From an uncultured Phaeodactylibacter sp. (GTDB lineage: Bacteria > Bacteroidota > Bacteroidia > Chitinophagales > Saprospiraceae), in NCBI GenBank assembly GCA_913062745.1, contig CAJXXJ010000071.1, forward strand, positions 1 through 10,712: a stretch of 10,712 nucleotides of DNA. The letters are read 5' to 3'. Below are positions 5,904-10,712 of this stretch, piece after piece. Within the stretch, counting starts at the first letter, position 1, and the number at the start of each line of letters is the position of its first letter. Below the pieces are notes generated by a model. That model was given only the letters and a program-made list of their open reading frames with translations. It was not told the DNA's origin and searched no databases. The position numbers and the translations under genes were made by a program.

Positions 5904-7463
5904 CTATTCTTTTAAAAACAAACCGCCGCTGAGCCGGTAAAGCTGCCCGTCTATCCGCAGCAGTTCCCCTTCGTTGAGCCCTTGCAGCTCCAGGATATCG
6001 GAGGTGAGCGTATGCAGCGAGCCGCCGGTGGCGTAAGCAATTTGCAGGTACTGCTCGTTCACCCAGTCCTCAGCGCCCGCCAGCACCACCCGAACCGGCG
6101 TACGCAACTGCGGGAGCAGCTCCATATCCCGCACATCGCTGTAATTGTCGGCTATCAGGATGAGCTCGTCTCCTTCTCCCATCATTCGGCTGGCCTCGAT
6201 TAGTGCCTCTATATCGTTTTCTTCAGACTCCCCGCCGCCCCCATTGTCCACTGTTTGCTGCATCGTGTTCAGCAGAGCCTCCAGCTTTGCCTCCCCGGTG
6301 GTGTAAAAACCACGCGTCGCGCCAATGGGCTTTTCCGCACGCCGGTCGCCATCGTTGAAAAACAAATAACGGTTGTGCTCGCCGGGCATGACCGCCAAAG
6401 CGTGCCAGAGCAGCACCTCATCCATGTAGGGCCGCATACTGCCGGTCAGGTCAGTCACAATGACCTTGTTGGCCCACATCGCCCGGTTGCGATACAGGGC
6501 AGCTTTAAGGGCTTCTCCGCTTTGTTCAAAATACTGAGGGTTGTCTCGCAGTATCTCATTTTCGTAGGCCGCCCGTTGGTTGATTTGTCTGATCACTGCC
6601 GCCGGGTCATTACTAAAGGATGCTTTGTTGAGAAAATGCCCCTCGCCGGCCATTGCCCGGATAGAGTCCCGGATGTGCTTGATAGAATCCCGCAGATGAT
6701 AAAGCCGGGCGAGCGAATCTCTTTCAGCAGCGATCCGGGCGCGTTCTGCTCTCCGTTTCAGGATGGCCTTGCTGCCCAGTGTGGTAAAACGGGTGCGCAG
6801 AAAGCCTGCCCGCTCATCATCCGGGAGCTTTACTTCTGCCAGCCCTTCGCTGAAAGCCGTGTTCATGCGGACCGTAGCGCCCTTGGGAAGCATGAGCCGC
6901 GCTTCTCCGGCAACATCAGATACTGCCGCATAAACAGTGCCATCAGGGTAGACGAAATAGAGGGGCTCGCCGGGCAGCGGCTTATCGCCAAAATTGACAA
7001 CCGTAAGGATAGTCAGTATTCGGTCCCGTGTGGGTTGCTGTTCCGGGCCCACCTTTTGGTGAATGGTGTCTCCTGACCTCCATTCCGTAAAGTAGCGTTT
7101 CACGTAGCTTAGCGTGCGCCGGCTCTCCACATAGCTGTCATTCACTGTGCGCAACTGCTCAAAGGCGGGCTGCTCCGCAGTGGACAGCTCGTACAAACAC
7201 CCGATAGGCAACAGGAACCTTGCAGTACCCCGGGCATCCGTTTTGGCGTGGTAAACCGTTGCGCGCTCCGGGCTTTTCAGCCATAGCTCAAGGCCCGCCC
7301 ACGGCTTCCCGCTTTGGTCGACGAGGGTGAGCGCCACGGCGCTTTCCGTTTCAGTGGCGGAAGCGGGATTGCGGGCAGAAAAATTTTGGAAAAGGGTGTC
7401 AGCAGGCTGTGCCCCAAGGGAAGAGGCTACCAGCATGGAAAGAACAGCAACAAGGGTCCGCAT
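5904..7463 (-). CDS. Secreted/periplasmic von Willebrand factor A (VWA) domain protein
   Basis: From Met at 7463 the protein has 519 residues and starts with a signal peptide (MRTLVAVLSMLVASSLGAQ, cleavage near 18-21). It has no lipobox cysteine, and I see no sorting domain at the C-terminus. An ATG at 7481 would add six residues (METPNA); the shorter start gives the more typical signal peptide. Two beta-sandwich modules of the carboxypeptidase-regulatory/Cna-B kind follow (about 43-105, with DQSGKPWAGLELWL, and 150-212, with GDKPLPGEPLYFVYPDG). A highly charged helix rich in Arg, Glu and Asp spans 230-274. The VWA domain runs from about 331 to 489, with a MIDAS-like DLTGSM at 338-343 (Thr in place of the first Ser) and the acidic glycine loop GGGGESEEND at 408-417. 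VWA domains bind partner proteins through a metal. The partner is unknown. It lies between gatA and the mutS-like gene, same strand. Confidence 0.88.
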   Translation of the reverse strand: MRTLVAVLSMLVASSLGAQPADTLFQNFSARNPASATETESAVALTLVDQSGKPWAGLELWLKSPERATVYHAKTDARGTARFLLPIGCLYELSTAEQPAFEQLRTVNDSYVESRRTLSYVKRYFTEWRSGDTIHQKVGPEQQPTRDRILTILTVVNFGDKPLPGEPLYFVYPDGTVYAAVSDVAGEARLMLPKGATVRMNTAFSEGLAEVKLPDDERAGFLRTRFTTLGSKAILKRRAERARIAAERDSLARLYHLRDSIKHIRDSIRAMAGEGHFLNKASFSNDPAAVIRQINQRAAYENEILRDNPQYFEQSGEALKAALYRNRAMWANKVIVTDLTGSMRPYMDEVLLWHALAVMPGEHNRYLFFNDGDRRAEKPIGATRGFYTTGEAKLEALLNTMQQTVDNGGGGESEENDIEALIEASRMMGEGDELILIADNYSDVRDMELLPQLRTPVRVVLAGAEDWVNEQYLQIAYATGGSLHTLTSDILELQGLNEGELLRIDGQLYRLSGGLFLKE

Positions 7464-7524
7464 AGCATTTGGTGTTTCCAAAACAACGCGGAGGCCCCGA
7501 AACCTATTGCTGAAAAGCGCTGCG

Positions 7525-8970
7525 TTAAAGATTTGGCCTACGGACCACCTCTTCCAGCGCGGCGGCCATACTGATCAGCTGCTCTTCGGCAAACTTATCG
7601 CTCATCAGCTGTATGCCGATGGGCAGGCCGGCTTGGTCTTCAGCTACCGGCAGGCAGATAGCAGGGATGCCTGTCATATTGGCCTGAACGGTAAAAATAT
7701 CGGCCAGGTACATTTCTACAGGGTCTTCCATCTTATCGCCCAGTTTCCAGGCCGTAGTAGGAGCGGCGGGCATGAGCAGGAAGTCAAAATTGCGGAATAG
7801 CTCGTCGGTCTGCTGCTTGATGAGGCGGCGTACTTTCTGAGCTTTGGTGTAGTAGGCATCGTAGTAGCCGGCACTAAGCACAAAGGTGCCCAGCATAATA
7901 CGCCGCTTCACTTCGGTGCCGAAGCCTTCCGTACGCGACTTTTTGTAGGTGCTGAGCAGGTCGGTGGCATTGCCGCTGCGATAGCCGTAGCGGATACCGT
8001 CGTAGCGGGATAAATTGGAGGAGGCCTCCGCTGTGGTGAGCACATAATAGGCCGGGATGAGGTAATCCAGTAAGTCAAAAGAAGCAGCTTCAATGGTATG
8101 GCCCTGCTCCTGCAGCTTTGCGATGGTTTGTTCGCAGGCCGCTTTCACCTCCGGCTGCAGGCTGCGGTGTTGCAGTACTTCCGGGAAGTAGGCAATGCGC
8201 CGGGGCTTAGCTTCCGCCTGGGTTTCACTGTAGGCGGGCACCGGATTTTTGCTGCAAGTGGCGTCCTGCGGGTCGCTGCCGGCCATGATTTGCAGCAGCT
8301 GTGCGGCATCCGCTACCGAGTGAGACAAGATGCCAATCTGATCGAATGAAGAGCCGTAAGCCAGCAGGCCGTAGCGGGAGATGCGCCCGTAAGTCGGTTT
8401 GAGGCCCACTACGCCGCAAAAGGAGGCCGGTTGCCGTACGGAGCCGCCGGTATCAGAGCCGAGGGAGGCCAGGCAGGTATCCGCCTGTACAGCTACCGCC
8501 GAGCCGCCGGAGGAGCCGCCGGGTACGCGCTCCGGGTCGGCTGCGTTGCGGGTGGGGCCGAAATGGGAAGTTTCATTGGAGGAGCCCATTGCGAATTCAT
8601 CACAGTTGACCCGCCCGATAATGATGGCGTCTTCCGCCAGCAGCCGCTCCACCGCTGTAGCCGAATATGGGCTCTCAAAGCCCTGCAGTATTTTAGAGCC
8701 TGCCGAAACGCCGTGCCCCTGATAACAGATTACGTCTTTGTGCGAAAGCACCATACCAAACAGAGCCCCCACCTCCGCAGGCGATTGCTGATAGCGCTCA
8801 TCAAGGGCACGGGCACGGGACAGCGCTTCTTCCGCGTATACTTCCACGTAGATATTCAGGTGGGCGGTCGCTTCGATTTGCTGCAGGTAATACTGCACCA
8901 GCTCTTCACAGCTTAGCTCATGCTCCGCGATTGCGGTCTGTATCTGCTCGAGGGAAGTGTAGCGGGCCAT
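7525..8970 (-). CDS. gatA: Asp-tRNA(Asn)/Glu-tRNA(Gln) amidotransferase subunit A
   Basis: GatA is the glutaminase subunit of the GatCAB complex. It releases ammonia from glutamine, which GatB uses to convert Glu-tRNA(Gln) to Gln-tRNA(Gln), or Asp-tRNA(Asn) to Asn-tRNA(Asn). It has 481 residues, the usual length. The amidase-signature Ser-cisSer-Lys triad is visible as Lys78 in GMVLSHKDV, Ser153 in VPGGSSGGSAVAV and Ser177 in GSDTGGSVRQPASFCG. GatA-specific blocks include MGSSNETSHFGPTRNAADPE (128-147) and LKPTYGRISRYGLLAYGSSF. The C-terminal part ends in PVAEDQAGLPIGIQLMSDKF and EEQLISMAAALEE. The start ATG is 5 bp past the stop of the small hypothetical gene. gatB and gatC are not here, so the complex is encoded at scattered loci, which is common in this phylum. 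Confidence 0.97.
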   Translation of the reverse strand: MARYTSLEQIQTAIAEHELSCEELVQYYLQQIEATAHLNIYVEVYAEEALSRARALDERYQQSPAEVGALFGMVLSHKDVICYQGHGVSAGSKILQGFESPYSATAVERLLAEDAIIIGRVNCDEFAMGSSNETSHFGPTRNAADPERVPGGSSGGSAVAVQADTCLASLGSDTGGSVRQPASFCGVVGLKPTYGRISRYGLLAYGSSFDQIGILSHSVADAAQLLQIMAGSDPQDATCSKNPVPAYSETQAEAKPRRIAYFPEVLQHRSLQPEVKAACEQTIAKLQEQGHTIEAASFDLLDYLIPAYYVLTTAEASSNLSRYDGIRYGYRSGNATDLLSTYKKSRTEGFGTEVKRRIMLGTFVLSAGYYDAYYTKAQKVRRLIKQQTDELFRNFDFLLMPAAPTTAWKLGDKMEDPVEMYLADIFTVQANMTGIPAICLPVAEDQAGLPIGIQLMSDKFAEEQLISMAAALEEVVRRPNL

Positions 8971-8975
8971 AGGTT

Positions 8976-9599
8976 CTAAAGTTTTATCGCCCAGCGCTTC
9001 CGGTCTTTGGAATCACCGGGGCGGGCAATATCGTAGTTCCGTTTTTTGCTGCCAAGCAGAATACCTACCCCGACACCGGACATGCCCAGGCTGTAGGCGG
9101 CCCAGCGGAAGTAGTTGTCGCCGTTGAAGGTACCATTGGCATAATCAATGCTGACCAGAGGAGCTACGACCAGGGCACCGAGTGCTCCAAGCGTGGTGAG
9201 TATGCCGCCGAAAGCTTCTGCTGTTTCTGCACCGGGCTTTCTGACATCCATGCCCAGTACATTTGCCGGGTCGAGGCTCATGGGCATGCGGCCTTTCAGG
9301 TTTTCGTAATAGACTTCATCGACTTTGCCCAAGCCGTTATTAAGGGTATACTTTTTGCGTTCGTATTCCGGCAGCACACGGATCATGCCGTTTCTGGAAG
9401 GCTGCAGAACCCCTTCGAGCTGCCGGGAATTGCAGTCCATCATATCGGAAGTGGGGGGCTGCAGGTAGACCGTGACCAGCAAACCGGTATCCAGTAATTT
9501 GATCCGCCCGGTTTCTGTATTTTCCAGTTGAAGAGACTGCGCATCGGCCAGCACCAGTCCGGCCAGAAGAAAGATCGCGATTAAAGCGTAACGTGCCAT
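8976..9599 (-). CDS. Hypothetical secreted protein with two C-terminal hydrophobic segments
   Basis: This 207-residue protein is of no family I can name. It starts with a clear signal peptide (MARYALIAIFLLAGLVLADA, cleavage before Gln21). The mature part begins with a beta-rich stretch (TGRIKLLDTGLLVTVYLQPP) and carries one cysteine (Cys56). Two hydrophobic glycine-rich helices follow, at about 131-150 (GGILTTLGALGALVVAPLVS) and 166-183 (RWAAYSLGMSGVGVGILL), and the tail is basic. This composition is common in uncharacterised Bacteroidota envelope proteins. It sits between hisS (6-bp gap) and gatA (5-bp gap), so it must be transcribed with two translation genes, but nothing in it suggests a role in translation. 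The reading frame is well supported by its length, signal peptide and tight packing. Confidence 0.85.
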   Translation of the reverse strand: MARYALIAIFLLAGLVLADAQSLQLENTETGRIKLLDTGLLVTVYLQPPTSDMMDCNSRQLEGVLQPSRNGMIRVLPEYERKKYTLNNGLGKVDEVYYENLKGRMPMSLDPANVLGMDVRKPGAETAEAFGGILTTLGALGALVVAPLVSIDYANGTFNGDNYFRWAAYSLGMSGVGVGILLGSKKRNYDIARPGDSKDRKRWAIKL

Positions 9600-9605
9600 A
9601 GTTAC

Positions 9606-10712
9606 TTAATTTTGGAGTTTAGAAATTATCTTTTCGAGCGGCAGGTTTTCCTGCTCGCCGCTTGCCATATTTTTAAAGGCCAATTCGCCGGTTTCCATTT
9701 CCCGGTCGCCCACAAGTACGGTGTAAGGCACATTGCGGTTGTTGGCGTACTTCATCTGCTTTTTCAGCTTCACCGGATCCGGATACAGCTCGGCATTGAT
9801 GCCGGCAGCGCGCACTTGCTGTAGTGCACGGAATGCATAGCGGTGTGCTTTTTCATCAAAGGCAATGAACAGCAGCTGCAGCGTATTGGCTTTGTCTTCC
9901 GGGAACAGGTTTAGCTCTTCCATCACATCGTAAATCCGTTCAGCGCCGAAGGAGATGCCCACCCCGGAGGTGCCTTGCATACCGAACACTTCCGTGAGCT
10001 CATCGTAACGGCCGCCGCCGCCGATACTGCCCATTTTCACCTTTTCCTGCCCGGCAGCTCCGGTATCGACGGCTACTTCGAAGATGCAGCCGGTGTAGTA
10101 GTTCAGGCCGCGAGCCAGCGTGATATCGAAGCGGATTTCATTGGCGGTTTCGTCCAGGCCGAGGTAGTCAAATACGGATTGAAGCTCCTGCACCCCCTGC
10201 TTGCCGGTTTCGCTCGAGGCGAGGACGGATTCGAGCTCCTCCAGCTCGGTGATGGCGAGCATAGATTCGATTTTGGCGACAGCCGCTTCAGGTATGCCGC
10301 GCTCTGCCATTTCTTTTTTCACGCCATCCATCCCGATTTTATCGAGCTTGTCGATGGCCATCGTCATACTGAGAAACTGTTTGGGGATGCCTGCTGCTTC
10401 CGCCATGCCGGCCAGCACTTTGCGGTTATTGAGTTTGACGATCACCTTTACGCCAAGCTTGGTAAAGACCTCGTCGTAGATTTTCGCCAGCTCGGCCTCG
10501 AGGCTGAGGGAGTCTGAGCCCACCACGTCTACATCGCACTGGTAAAACTCCTGATAGCGGCCCTTCTGTGGGCGGTCGGCCCGCCATACCGGCTGTATTT
10601 GGTAGCGCTTGAAGGGGAAGGATATATCGTTTTGGTTCATCACCACGTAGCGGGCGAAGGGCACAGTGAGGTCGTAGCGCAGGCCACGCTTGGAAATGGA
10701 AGGCACGAGGCT
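9606..10712 (-). CDS. hisS: Histidyl-tRNA synthetase, eukaryote-like type (N-terminus outside window)
   Basis: This class II synthetase charges tRNA(His) with histidine. The visible part has about 368 codons. A GTG at 10706 lies inside the domain, so the true start is beyond the right edge, about 80-100 codons upstream. Motif 2 region: SKRGLRYDLTVPFARYV, then RYQIQPVWRADRPQKG and RYQEFYQCDVDVVG. The HisRS-specific motifs are LARGLNYYTG and SIGGGGRYDELTEVFG; motif 3 is GVGISFGAERIYDVMEEL. The last 90 residues form the anticodon-binding domain (LQLLFIAFD...AELYPDPVKLKKQM...YTVLVGDRE). RYDLTVPFARYV rather than the LRPEGT block of E. coli-type enzymes places it in the eukaryote-like lineage, and to my recollection Bacteroidota carry this type. 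It is the first visible gene of the minus-strand run. Confidence 0.96.
   Translation of the reverse strand, partial: SLVPSISKRGLRYDLTVPFARYVVMNQNDISFPFKRYQIQPVWRADRPQKGRYQEFYQCDVDVVGSDSLSLEAELAKIYDEVFTKLGVKVIVKLNNRKVLAGMAEAAGIPKQFLSMTMAIDKLDKIGMDGVKKEMAERGIPEAAVAKIESMLAITELEELESVLASSETGKQGVQELQSVFDYLGLDETANEIRFDITLARGLNYYTGCIFEVAVDTGAAGQEKVKMGSIGGGGRYDELTEVFGMQGTSGVGISFGAERIYDVMEELNLFPEDKANTLQLLFIAFDEKAHRYAFRALQQVRAAGINAELYPDPVKLKKQMKYANNRNVPYTVLVGDREMETGELAFKNMASGEQENLPLEKIISKLQN

Noticed and set aside
6255..7076. 273-codon plus-strand open frame
   Set aside because: It lies entirely opposite the VWA gene, which has a signal peptide and coherent domains. The plus-strand product shows no domain pattern; this is a shadow frame of GC-rich coding DNA.
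7482..7524. Terminator or promoter between gatA and the VWA gene
   Set aside because: The short gap has no hairpin with a T tract and no promoter match, so the genes may be co-transcribed.
8431..8916. 161-codon plus-strand open frame rich in Gly and Ala
   Set aside because: It is a mirror of the amidase signature region of gatA.
8955..9604. Similar start regions of gatA and the upstream gene (both MARY, preceded by AAC(C)TATGGC)
   Set aside because: The similarity covers only about 15 bases and the proteins diverge at once. A short chance likeness is more likely than a duplication.
9975..10517. 180-codon plus-strand open frame
   Set aside because: It is antisense to hisS, whose motifs are unmistakable. 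The His-rich, irregular product has no family features.

Overview
The window looks like an ordinary chromosomal segment of a fairly GC-rich Bacteroidota bacterium (mid-50s % GC by eye). The reasons are a eukaryote-like HisRS, a Bacteroidota-type promoter match (TAnnTTTG) before the peroxiredoxin gene, start codons mostly without Shine-Dalgarno sequences, and a membrane MutS-like ATPase of a kind I associate with this phylum. A Saprospirales/Lewinella-like origin is only a guess. I see no mobile element, CRISPR array, tRNA or rRNA.

Layout. The left edge carries the 3' end of a plus-strand AraC-type regulator. Its stop codon overlaps that of the convergent fdhD. Everything else is on the minus strand. 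Reading in the direction of transcription (right to left): hisS (5' end cut by the window), a small secreted/membrane hypothetical protein, gatA, a secreted VWA-domain protein, a membrane-anchored MutS-like ATPase, and a long leucine-rich-repeat protein with a BRCT-like domain. These six genes are separated by 6, 5, 61 (43 from the alternative start), 59 and -4 bp and could form one long transcription unit. After a 116-bp gap comes a 1-Cys/Prx6-type peroxiredoxin with its own promoter-like region and two tandem intrinsic terminators. Then comes fdhD.

Functions. hisS and gatA serve tRNA aminoacylation (His-tRNA; Gln/Asn-tRNA by transamidation). FdhD is the sulfurtransferase that activates molybdenum-dependent formate dehydrogenases, but no such enzyme is in view. 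The peroxiredoxin detoxifies peroxides. A perfect 10-bp inverted repeat containing an OxyR-half-site-like element surrounds its predicted promoter and start site.

Most interesting part. The mutS-like gene and the LRR gene overlap by ATGA and so are probably translationally coupled. The MutS-like protein has four predicted membrane segments and keeps the MutS ATPase core, with no sign of the mismatch-recognition domain. Its partner has 16 LRRs, then a BRCT-like module and a helical tail. With the secreted VWA protein just upstream, this could be an undescribed envelope-linked system. That is inference from context; no function is demonstrated by the sequence.
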